NCBI GenBank assembly: GCA_030636885.1
Contig: DAOVVY010000027.1
Span: 1-8,771 of the forward strand
Source of the DNA: Candidatus Nanohaloarchaea archaeon
GTDB taxonomy: Archaea; EX4484-52; GLR71
DNA: 8,771 bases
Reading direction: 5' to 3'
Within the stretch, counting starts at the first letter, position 1, and each line of letters starts with the position of its first letter. The translations under genes and the position numbers were made by a program. Shown here piece after piece: positions 1-4,904 of this stretch. Below the pieces are notes generated by a model. It was not told the DNA's origin. It did no database searches and worked only from the letters and a program-made list of their open reading frames with translations.

Positions 1-377
1 AAATTATGTTTTATGTCTTTAAGTTTCATGTGTGGTAATTTTTGTTTTAACTGTTCAACAAAAGAATATCTTATGTTTCCGTCAATACCTATTGTCTTTT
101 TATCAAGACCTCGTTTTTTAAGGTAATCTGAGAGTGTTGTGTGTAATATTGTTGCGCAATTTTTGACTGCTGATTCTTTTTTTGCTTTCACGCATTCCCA
201 GGTGAGGAGCATTTCATCGTCAGGGGTTACTATGTAAAAGTTGGGACCACAATCATCGTATTCTGTGAAATAGTATAAGTTTGGTGAACTTTTGTCAAAA
301 GAAGGAATAAGAATGGCGTCAAGATGTTTTTCAGTCATGAACTCTCGTAGTTTTTTAATTCTGTCATTATGTCCCAT
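1..377 (-). CDS. M24-family (Xaa-Pro) peptidase, N-terminal part, cut by the window edge
   Basis: The frame opens at an ATG (377-375) and stays open for 125 codons to the window edge, so the C-terminal catalytic domain is missing here. The visible protein begins MGHNDRIKKLREFMTEK and continues with LDAILIPSFD, then NLYYFTEYDD, and later KKTIGIDGNIRYSFVEQL. This order is typical of the creatinase N-terminal domain: an opening helix, a 'dAilip...n..YftgY' strand region, then 'k.iGidg...y...e.l'. That domain precedes the metal-binding pita-bread domain in Xaa-Pro dipeptidases and aminopeptidases. Those are cytoplasmic enzymes that remove residues next to proline. The start lies 18 bases after the stop of the RaSEA-ArcS gene on the same strand, and no separate TATA box is evident, so the two are probably co-transcribed. 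The family is fairly sure; exact specificity (dipeptidase or aminopeptidase) cannot be told without the metal ligands. Confidence 0.8.
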   Translation of the reverse strand, partial: MGHNDRIKKLREFMTEKHLDAILIPSFDKSSPNLYYFTEYDDCGPNFYIVTPDDEMLLTWECVKAKKESAVKNCATILHTTLSDYLKKRGLDKKTIGIDGNIRYSFVEQLKQKLPHMKLKDIKHN

Positions 378-395
378 ACGATTCACTTAAATATT

Positions 396-1709
396 TTATT
401 TTTTCATTTCTTTTTTTAGACGAGAAACCATAGCGTCAAGTGCGCGTCTCTCAACAAGAACATTGGTTTCTGGCATTTTGTCGGCATATAAGGTCTTGTC
501 AAAAAGTTGTATTAGTTCAATGTTTAATTTTTGGCAGGCGTTTTTGAGTGCGATATAACTTTCTGATTCAGATTTGAAATAGCACATATATTTTTTGTAT
601 TTGTGGGCTTTAAGATAATCTTCAATTCGTTTCTGGGTAACTTCTGTGTATTGTTTTTTTAGGTCGGCTGTCTCTTGCCATTCTGGCCAGTCGTAGTGTG
701 CGAATGGATATTTGGATTCAAATTCGCGAGGGATTACGCCCGGGTTTGAGAGCATTACTTGGTGGATTCTTGCATAGAAATGTAAGTTCTGTATTCGTTT
801 AAGTATCTCTCTGTGTGTCTTTGATTGAGAGTAGGGTTTTCTGAATGCGCAAGGTAAGAATAAAATTGTGTCTTTGACTTTGGGCGGGGCATAGAATCTT
901 TGGAAATAATCTTGCCATATCTCGTAGTATGGATGGTATAGGTTTTCTTCGTTTGCACCTTTAAGTTCACATTTTAATTTTTCTGGAATTCGTGGGGTAA
1001 ATGTGAATGTTTCAAAATCGGTTTCTACTTTTTTGTTATCTTGCCATTTTTTTGTTATCTTGGTGAATTGTTTTTTGTCAAGCGGTTTCCATTTAAGGTC
1101 TAGGTAAAGATTTATCATCTGTGCGCTTGAGTGAGGGTAAAGGTTTATGAGAACTATCGAATCTGAATGTTTCAGGGCAAATTCGACCGAAGCGTCAAGT
1201 GATTTCTGTATGTCTTTGACATAGGGCGGGTTCACAAGCAGGTAGGTTCTAACTTTACCATTGTTTTTGTGGATTGTTTCTGTGGCTTTTTCAAACTGTT
1301 CGATTGTGAAGCCTTTTTTGATGTCTTTTAAGGTTTTGTTGTCTGCTACCTCAAGACCTATTGCTACAGTATAATCTTGATCTTTGAAGTTTTTTAGAGA
1401 TTCATCGGTTATGAATTCCGGGCGGGACTCAAAAAGAAGGGTTTTTATGTTATATTTTTTGCATAGGTCAACCAGATGTTTCTGTGAGTCTATCGGGAAC
1501 TGTTTTTCGTCAAGGAAACTACCTGAGCCGAATATCTTTATGGTCTCTGTATTTTTATCTACTATTTTGAAGAAGCCGTCAAGGTCGTGGTTGACATTTT
1601 CTGTTGTAGGGTTGAAACCTTCTATCTTACCGTAACCGCAATAGATACAGTTGCCCCAGGAACATTTTCCGCTTTTCAATATGAATGTTTTTGATTTATC
1701 AGTTGGCAT
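396..1709 (-). CDS. Archaeosine radical-SAM enzyme RaSEA fused to an ArcS-type (DUF5591) core domain
   Basis: This 437-residue protein has two parts. Residues 1 to about 277 are a radical SAM domain with the cluster motif at C16, C21 and C24 (KCSWGNCIYCGYG) and a glycine-rich FGSGSF strand near residue 60. The CSW...C..CGY form is that of RaSEA, which cleaves the lysine-preQ0 tRNA intermediate to archaeosine. Residues about 278-437 carry LPCAFRKPYSQSKTHR, then IPREFE, then YPFAHYDWP. These match the core motifs of ArcS (PCS..KPYs.S.SH, VPRELE, YP..HYD). ArcS attaches lysine to preQ0 at tRNA position 15 and is known to work in complex with RaSEA. So both steps may sit in one chain, and the ArcS part lacks its usual TGT-like and PUA domains. 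A TATA box about 27 bases upstream puts the transcript start at or next to the ATG. Domain calls are from recognised motifs; the fused two-step activity is inference. tgtA lies 3.2 kb away on the other strand. Confidence 0.85.
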   Translation of the reverse strand: MPTDKSKTFILKSGKCSWGNCIYCGYGKIEGFNPTTENVNHDLDGFFKIVDKNTETIKIFGSGSFLDEKQFPIDSQKHLVDLCKKYNIKTLLFESRPEFITDESLKNFKDQDYTVAIGLEVADNKTLKDIKKGFTIEQFEKATETIHKNNGKVRTYLLVNPPYVKDIQKSLDASVEFALKHSDSIVLINLYPHSSAQMINLYLDLKWKPLDKKQFTKITKKWQDNKKVETDFETFTFTPRIPEKLKCELKGANEENLYHPYYEIWQDYFQRFYAPPKVKDTILFLPCAFRKPYSQSKTHREILKRIQNLHFYARIHQVMLSNPGVIPREFESKYPFAHYDWPEWQETADLKKQYTEVTQKRIEDYLKAHKYKKYMCYFKSESESYIALKNACQKLNIELIQLFDKTLYADKMPETNVLVERRALDAMVSRLKKEMKK

Positions 1710-1730
1710 AAGGTCTTAATTGTGGGGATA

Positions 1731-1740
1731 TTTTTATAAA
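1731..1740 (-). promoter_or_regulatory. TATA box of the RaSEA-ArcS gene, leaderless start
   Basis: On the minus strand the bases read TTTATAAAAA, centred about 27 bases before the ATG at 1709. Archaeal transcription starts about 25 bases after the TATA centre, so the mRNA should begin at or beside the start codon. There is no Shine-Dalgarno sequence, in keeping with leaderless translation. Confidence 0.6.
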
Positions 1741-1750
1741 TTGGTTATTA

Positions 1751-1760
1751 TTTATATATT
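1751..1760 (+). promoter_or_regulatory. TATA box of the six-helix membrane protein gene
   Basis: The bases TTTATATATT are centred about 37 bases before the start codon at 1793, giving a predicted transcript start near 1782 and a leader of about 10 bases. It lies back to back with the divergent RaSEA promoter, about 20 bases away. Confidence 0.5.
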
Positions 1761-1792
1761 TCGGGTATGATGTTAGTTGTATAAGTGTCTTG

Positions 1793-2473
1793 ATGTTTAT
1801 GAAAAAAAAACAAGAAGGGTTTAAGATAAATAAAATGATTTTTAGTTTCTTAAATTATATTTTAGAATTTATTGTGTTTGTTGGGGCGTTCTTTTTAGTT
1901 TTTAGTGACGTGTTTAAAGCTGTAGCCTTGTTATTTTCAGGAAATATTCAAATTGCATCTATAATGTTTTTATTGTTTTTAGTGAGTGTTCTTATTTCAA
2001 AATATGTACGACAAAAATTAAGTGAACATAAAAGCAAAACTGAAAATAAGCATATCTTGTATTATTCTGTGCATGTATACTTGATATTGATGACTTTTCT
2101 GTATTTTTGGGTTCAACAAATATTTAATAAGCAATCAATTATTTTTGATAGTATAAATGGTATAACTAATTATATTTTAGGCGGAACCGCAGGGTTTATA
2201 TTTATTTTTGTATTTATTTTTGTTATTTTAATATTATTGTTTTGTTTAATGGTGGTGTGGCATGCGCATCTTGATTATTTTACTACTCATATGATTTTTA
2301 TTTTAGTTGCTGCGGGATTGGTGTGTTTTTTGTATTATTTTTTAACAATTATAAGTTCGGGAGTTATGCTTCTTTTTAATTTTGATCAAATTATGTGTTG
2401 GGTGTTTGTGGGGATATCTTTTTATGTTATAGTGAATGGTTCTGTTTTGGGTAATATATTTGATCAAAAATAA
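1793..2473 (+). CDS. Orphan membrane protein with about six helices
   Basis: I do not recognise this family. The protein is about 226 residues and very hydrophobic. Helices are visible at roughly 17-38, 53-70, 88-109, 128-155, 166-187 and 200-219. A basic N-terminus (MKKKQEGFKINK) and a charged loop near 72-87 (RQKLSEHKSKTENK) suggest both face the cytoplasm. The end of helix 4 carries WHAHLDYFTTHM (about 156-167), with three histidines and an aspartate close together. This could hold a metal or haem, but that is speculation. Possible starts are TTG 1790, ATG 1793 and ATG 1799. None has a Shine-Dalgarno site, and the TATA position fits all three; ATG 1793 is chosen as the first ATG. The gene converges on the EamA-type transporter with 65 bases between them. 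It is richer in Phe and Ile codons than its neighbours, as expected for a membrane protein. Confidence 0.7.
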   Translation: MFMKKKQEGFKINKMIFSFLNYILEFIVFVGAFFLVFSDVFKAVALLFSGNIQIASIMFLLFLVSVLISKYVRQKLSEHKSKTENKHILYYSVHVYLILMTFLYFWVQQIFNKQSIIFDSINGITNYILGGTAGFIFIFVFIFVILILLFCLMVVWHAHLDYFTTHMIFILVAAGLVCFLYYFLTIISSGVMLLFNFDQIMCWVFVGISFYVIVNGSVLGNIFDQK

Positions 2474-2478
2474 GAATT

Positions 2479-2499
2479 GACTAAAAAACGTAAAAAATA
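2479..2499 (-). terminator. Oligo-T terminator after the EamA-type gene
   Basis: Read on the minus strand this holds two T runs (ATTTTTT and GTTTTTT) about 40-60 bases past the transporter stop. Archaeal RNA polymerase ends transcription at such U-rich runs without needing a hairpin. The plus-strand partner for the convergent gene is the weaker CTTTTTAA at about 2534-2541. Confidence 0.45.
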
Positions 2500-2538
2500 G
2501 AACTGTGAATTGTGTATGTATATTTTGTGTGATTCTTT

Positions 2539-3411
2539 TTAACCTACTATTACAAAGTATGCGCCTAAAAGCGTTATGATGCAGGAGATTGCTTTCTTTA
2601 GGATACCGTCTTCATGGAATAGTTCGCCACCGACGACAGTTGATATTAATGTGCTTGTTCTTTTAATCGGTATTACGAGACTTACAAATACCATTGAGAT
2701 TGCTTGTGCCTGAAATAGGCGATATGATGTGGTCAATATTGCAACTACTAAAATCCAATGTCCTGCGTTTTGTATGCCCCTTTTTATACCTGTAATGCCG
2801 TCATGGAACAATGTTATCATAACTATAAAGTTGACTGCCAGAAAAAATTGTACGAGTATGATGTATGTTATTGGGGATATTGTGTTTAAGATAAGCTTGT
2901 CACCAAGTGAACTGAATGCATAAAGTATAAGTGCAATAAAAATATATATCGTATGTTTTGATGTGAACATTTTTCGTATTGGGTCGAGGATGCTTTGAAA
3001 ACCGTGGTCAATTTCAAGAATGTAGGATCCTATGATGATGAGTAGAATCCCCGAAATTTGAACGGATGTAATCTGTTCACCAAGCATGAAAAAAGCTAAG
3101 ATCGCGACAAAGACAGGTCCGAAATTGAGTAAGGGTGATGCTTGCGAGATCTCCATATGTCTTAAGCTTTTTGCAACGAGAAGGAATGCAATACTGCCTA
3201 AAATTGATACACCAAAAATAAGCATATATGTGGTAAGTGGGATGTTATGAAAATTAGCTTTAAGGATTAACGGCAATACTACGATACTATTGAATATTGC
3301 AAGTACTGTGGAGAATTCCATTGCATGTTGTTTTCGTAGAGTTTTTTTCTCTACTATTGATGAGATACCACCAAAGATTGCGCAAAGTCCAGCAAAAATA
3401 TACCATTCCAT
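2539..3411 (-). CDS. EamA/DMT-superfamily transporter
   Basis: The 290 residues form ten hydrophobic segments in two homologous halves, the usual size and architecture of EamA (drug/metabolite transporter) proteins in the cytoplasmic membrane. Half 1 covers about 1-133 and ends with the family pattern MLGEQITSVQISGILLIIIG, where a Gly-Glu pair (111-112) precedes the last helix. Half 2 covers about 153-290 and has the matching GGELFHEDG (261-269) followed by the final helix. The N-terminus MEWYIFAGLCAIFGGISSIV, where the archetypal helix 1 lies, supports the ATG at 3411. The substrate cannot be read from the sequence; relatives export amino acids, nucleosides or other metabolites. The gene has its own TATA box (3441-3450) and lies 47 bases after the zinc-ribbon gene on the same strand, so partial co-transcription is also possible. 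Confidence 0.9.
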   Translation of the reverse strand: MEWYIFAGLCAIFGGISSIVEKKTLRKQHAMEFSTVLAIFNSIVVLPLILKANFHNIPLTTYMLIFGVSILGSIAFLLVAKSLRHMEISQASPLLNFGPVFVAILAFFMLGEQITSVQISGILLIIIGSYILEIDHGFQSILDPIRKMFTSKHTIYIFIALILYAFSSLGDKLILNTISPITYIILVQFFLAVNFIVMITLFHDGITGIKRGIQNAGHWILVVAILTTSYRLFQAQAISMVFVSLVIPIKRTSTLISTVVGGELFHEDGILKKAISCIITLLGAYFVIVG

Positions 3412-3440
3412 AAATATCTATAACTAAATAGTATTTTGTA

Positions 3441-3450
3441 GTTTATATTT
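3441..3450 (-). promoter_or_regulatory. TATA box of the EamA-type gene
   Basis: The minus-strand bases AAATATAAAC are centred about 34 bases before the ATG at 3411, giving a leader of roughly 8 bases. It lies inside the 47-base gap after the zinc-ribbon gene. Confidence 0.45.
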
Positions 3451-3458
3451 TGTTTGGA

Positions 3459-3920
3459 TTACCATTTTTTCTCTACTGTGAATCCTGTCTCTTTTAAGAA
3501 TTGTTTTATTTTTGTGTTCAGTTCTTTTACAAGGTATTTCTGTTGAGGACCCATCGCCCAGAAAGAAAGTTTAAGTATCATATAATCTGGGTTTGTAATT
3601 TCTAAAGTTCCGTATTTTGTTCGACCTTTTTTTATTATGAATCTGCCTTTTATGTCTTCATTAAGTTCTGTTGTGGGTTCTATATGTTGTGTTGTCTGTG
3701 TATGTCTTGTGGATGGTATTTGTCTTTCGACAGGAGTTTTGTATTCAGTTTCATTTCGGTGTTCTGTTTTGTATTTTTGATATTTTTTAAGTTCTATGGG
3801 GTTCATACGTACATCTTTTATAGTTAGTTCTGAATTACAGTACGGGCAGGATTCAATTTCGTTTTTAGCATCCCAATTGAAAATCCTGTCACATTTTTTA
3901 CAGATTACCTTTAGTTTCAT
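3459..3920 (-). CDS. Zinc-ribbon protein with a short conserved-looking C-terminal domain
   Basis: The protein has 153 residues in three parts. Residues 5-32 are a zinc ribbon with ligands C7, C10, C25 and C28 (VICKKC, then SCPYC). Residues about 40-90 are polar and charged, rich in Thr, Gln, Glu and Lys (TRHTQTTQHIEPTTE), and look like a disordered linker. Residues about 91-153 look folded: GRFIIKKGRTKYGTLEI, then YMILKLSFW, then a basic helix KYLVKELNTKIKQFLKETG. The architecture suggests a small nucleic-acid- or protein-binding factor, but I do not recognise the C-terminal domain and assign no function. The gene is divergent from the winged-helix gene, 132 bases away, and their promoters share an inverted repeat. 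This suggests joint control. The predicted transcript start coincides with the ATG, so the mRNA is probably leaderless. Confidence 0.75.
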   Translation of the reverse strand: MKLKVICKKCDRIFNWDAKNEIESCPYCNSELTIKDVRMNPIELKKYQKYKTEHRNETEYKTPVERQIPSTRHTQTTQHIEPTTELNEDIKGRFIIKKGRTKYGTLEITNPDYMILKLSFWAMGPQQKYLVKELNTKIKQFLKETGFTVEKKW

Positions 3921-3940
3921 ATAAACATAATATATTAATC

Positions 3941-3954
3941 GAACATTAAATAGT
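3941..3954 (-). promoter_or_regulatory. TATA region of the zinc-ribbon gene, leaderless start
   Basis: Read on the minus strand, the A-rich element AACCAAAAACTA runs into CTATTTAATG, a BRE-plus-TATA arrangement. The TATA centre near 3947 is about 27 bases before the ATG at 3920, so the transcript should start at the ATG. Confidence 0.5.
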
Positions 3955-4000
3955 TTTTGGTTTTTAGGGTTGGCAAATATTGCACAATAACCAAAAACTA
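3951..4000. repeat. Perfect 12-bp inverted repeat with central dyad, divergent promoters
   Basis: The left arm TAGTTTTTGGTT (3951-3962) and right arm AACCAAAAACTA (3989-4000) are exact reverse complements, separated by 26 bases. Each arm ends in the TATA box of the gene it faces, so each arm is the BRE and first TATA bases of one divergent promoter. Between them GCAAATATTGC (3973-3983) is a second dyad, with flanking bases that extend it imperfectly to TTG...CAA. The centre of the dyad is within 3 bases of the centre of the repeat. The symmetry would suit one dimeric regulator acting on both genes. The winged-helix protein encoded next door is the obvious candidate, by inference. Confidence 0.65.
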
Positions 4001-4007
4001 TATATAG
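3998..4007 (+). promoter_or_regulatory. TATA box of the winged-helix gene
   Basis: The bases CTATATATAG follow the A-rich BRE AACCAAAAA directly. The predicted transcript start is near 4029, leaving a leader of about 24 bases before the ATG at 4053. Confidence 0.6.
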
Positions 4008-4052
4008 TGTGTGTGTTAAATGTAGTTTATACTTGTATGTTGAGATATTAGT

Positions 4053-4307
4053 ATGGTTGTGTACAAAATGGTAAAAGATGATATTCGTGAAATGATGGAT
4101 GAAATTGATCTGCTTATAGAATCAACACTCAAAGATGCAGGAAAACCAATATCTACATACTTGCTCGCAAAAAAGACTGAACTATCTTGGAGTACAATAA
4201 ATGCACATTGTTATAAATTGAAAAGTATGGGCATTATTGACGGTAAGATGGAAACTGCAAAAATTGGACAACGAAAAAAATTGTTATGGTGGCTTCAAGG
4301 AAAATAA
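4053..4307 (+). CDS. Small winged helix-turn-helix DNA-binding protein
   Basis: The protein has 84 residues. Residues about 8-30 form an amphipathic acidic helix (DDIREMMDEIDLLIESTL) that could serve in dimer formation. Residues about 33-60 read as a helix-turn-helix (ISTYLLAKKTELSWSTINAH, with the recognition helix at about 46-57), followed by LKSMGIIDGK and a basic wing (IGQRKKLLWWL). The order 'gkPIStyllAkkt.lSwsTin.HcykLksmGiI' is a common archaeal winged-helix layout. It probably regulates transcription, and its position beside a symmetric operator-like site suggests it controls itself and the divergent zinc-ribbon gene; this is inference. ATG 4053 is taken as the start. ATG 4068 (MVKDD), inside the frame, is an alternative, since neither has a clear Shine-Dalgarno site. 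Confidence 0.75.
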   Translation: MVVYKMVKDDIREMMDEIDLLIESTLKDAGKPISTYLLAKKTELSWSTINAHCYKLKSMGIIDGKMETAKIGQRKKLLWWLQGK

Positions 4308-4360
4308 TTTTTTTAGGTTTTTAAGTTTTTATCAGTTCTCTTTTTTATTTTTGTATATTG
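4308..4360 (+). terminator. T-run terminator region after the winged-helix gene
   Basis: Directly after the stop codon there are several T runs (ATTTTTTTAGG, AGTTTTTATC, then CTTTTTTATTTTTG at about 4340-4353). This pattern is typical of archaeal oligo-T termination. Confidence 0.5.
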
Positions 4361-4445
4361 TTCTCTTTTAGAATATCGTTATTGATTTGTTTTTATTATA
4401 AACGCTACGGGCTGCACAGTCATTTATAAATCTATCTGTTCTTAA

Positions 4446-4463
4446 AACCGTAAACTATATATA
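4446..4463 (+). promoter_or_regulatory. Strong BRE/TATA promoter of the structured leader
   Basis: The bases AACCGTAAACTATATATA closely resemble AACCAAAAACTATATATA at 3989-4006, which gives a local BRE/TATA consensus. The predicted transcript start is near 4485, about 10 bases before the folded element and about 124 bases before the first good start codon. Such a long leader stands out next to the leaderless promoters in this window. Confidence 0.6.
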
Positions 4464-4494
4464 CTAACTATGCCTAATTAAAAATACCAGATTT

Positions 4495-4586
4495 AGATTT
4501 TAACCACCAAATATCCGAATACCACGATGAGTCCTGCGGGATGAGAGGAATTTTTGGATTTGTTTAACGTGGGGATAATTTAATCT
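4495..4586 (+). ncRNA. Structured RNA with a kink-turn and cUNCGg tetraloop (leader or small RNA)
   Basis: The segment folds back on itself. The tip is C4533-C4534 / G4539-G4540 closing a UGCG loop, a cUNCGg tetraloop, extended by U4532-A4541 and G4531·U4542. Next come tandem sheared-type pairs A4530·G4543 and G4529·A4544, a three-base bulge GAU (4526-4528) on one strand only, and a second stem (4522-4525 with 4545-4548, one A·A mismatch). That is the kink-turn layout bound by archaeal L7Ae. Further pairing is 4517-4520 with 4550-4553, 4513-4516 with 4556-4559, 4504-4507 with 4569-4572 and 4495-4499 with 4582-4586. The element is a GC-rich island in AT-rich DNA, with a promoter 30 bases upstream and a Shine-Dalgarno site 13 bases downstream. 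It may be a cis-regulatory leader of the micropeptide gene or a free small RNA. Pairing was worked out by eye; the function is unknown. Confidence 0.55.
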
Positions 4587-4598
4587 TGAATAATTTTG

Positions 4599-4603
4599 GG
4601 TGA
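4599..4603 (+). promoter_or_regulatory. Shine-Dalgarno site of the 29-residue peptide gene
   Basis: GGTGA matches the core complement of the archaeal 16S rRNA 3' end and lies 5 bases before the ATG at 4609. This decides the start and supports translation of this very short frame. Confidence 0.6.
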
Positions 4604-4608
4604 ATAGT

Positions 4609-4698
4609 ATGATTGATTTTAAAAATAAGATACTTGTATTGTCTGGGTTAACAGTTTTTGTTTATGGGCTTGTATTTATTTCGATGATTGGTGCTTAG
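4609..4698 (+). CDS. 29-residue single-helix membrane micropeptide
   Basis: The frame begins MIDFKNK and continues with about 20 hydrophobic residues (ILVLSGLTVFVYGLVFISMI) before ending GA and a TAG stop. A short charged start followed by one transmembrane helix is typical of small membrane peptides, which often sit in or modulate larger membrane complexes. No family is recognised. Support comes from the Shine-Dalgarno site at the right spacing, the promoter at 4446-4463 and the structured RNA directly upstream. It is the only gene here with such a leader. If TAG were read through, the frame would add 17 further codons to a TAA, with no obvious domain. It could be a leader peptide, but nothing on the same strand follows until tgtA, which has its own promoter. 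Confidence 0.5.
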   Translation: MIDFKNKILVLSGLTVFVYGLVFISMIGA

Positions 4699-4867
4699 GT
4701 TTTAATGATTGTGTCAGATAGGTCTGTATGTAATCTTAGAAATTCGTAATTCTTATTCTTTTGATTTATAATTTTTGTGAATGTGTATTGTTTTTTAATA
4801 TGTTGTGTATTTATATCACTATTTATATTAAATTATTTAAAGTATATTTATTAAGTTCAATATAGTC

Positions 4868-4877
4868 TTATATATAA
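4868..4877 (+). promoter_or_regulatory. TATA box of tgtA
   Basis: TTATATATAA is centred near 4872, placing the transcript start near 4898 and leaving a leader of under 10 bases before ATG 4905. This argues against the GTG at 4893 as the start. Confidence 0.55.
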
Positions 4878-4904
4878 TCTTATTTTTAGGTAGTGTGTGT
4901 ATGT

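Noticed and set aside
1384..1635. Plus-strand open frame of 83 codons inside the RaSEA-ArcS gene
   Set aside because: It is antisense to the conserved radical-SAM coding sequence and has no domain or start signals.
4525..4550. CGATGAGTCC resembles the hammerhead ribozyme core CUGAUGAGUCC
   Set aside because: The second core strand (GAAA with a closing helix) is absent; after the loop the sequence reads GGATGAGAGG. The tandem G·A pairs fit a kink-turn better.
4500..4560. Box C/D or H/ACA guide RNA
   Set aside because: There is no RTGATGA with a matching CTGA pair, and no ACA at the expected distance from a pocket; the stem between kink-turn and any pocket is too long for a standard H/ACA unit.
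4893..4904. GTG at 4893 as the start of tgtA
   Set aside because: The TATA box predicts a transcript start near 4898, after this codon, and the family begins at the MFEIK that starts at 4905.
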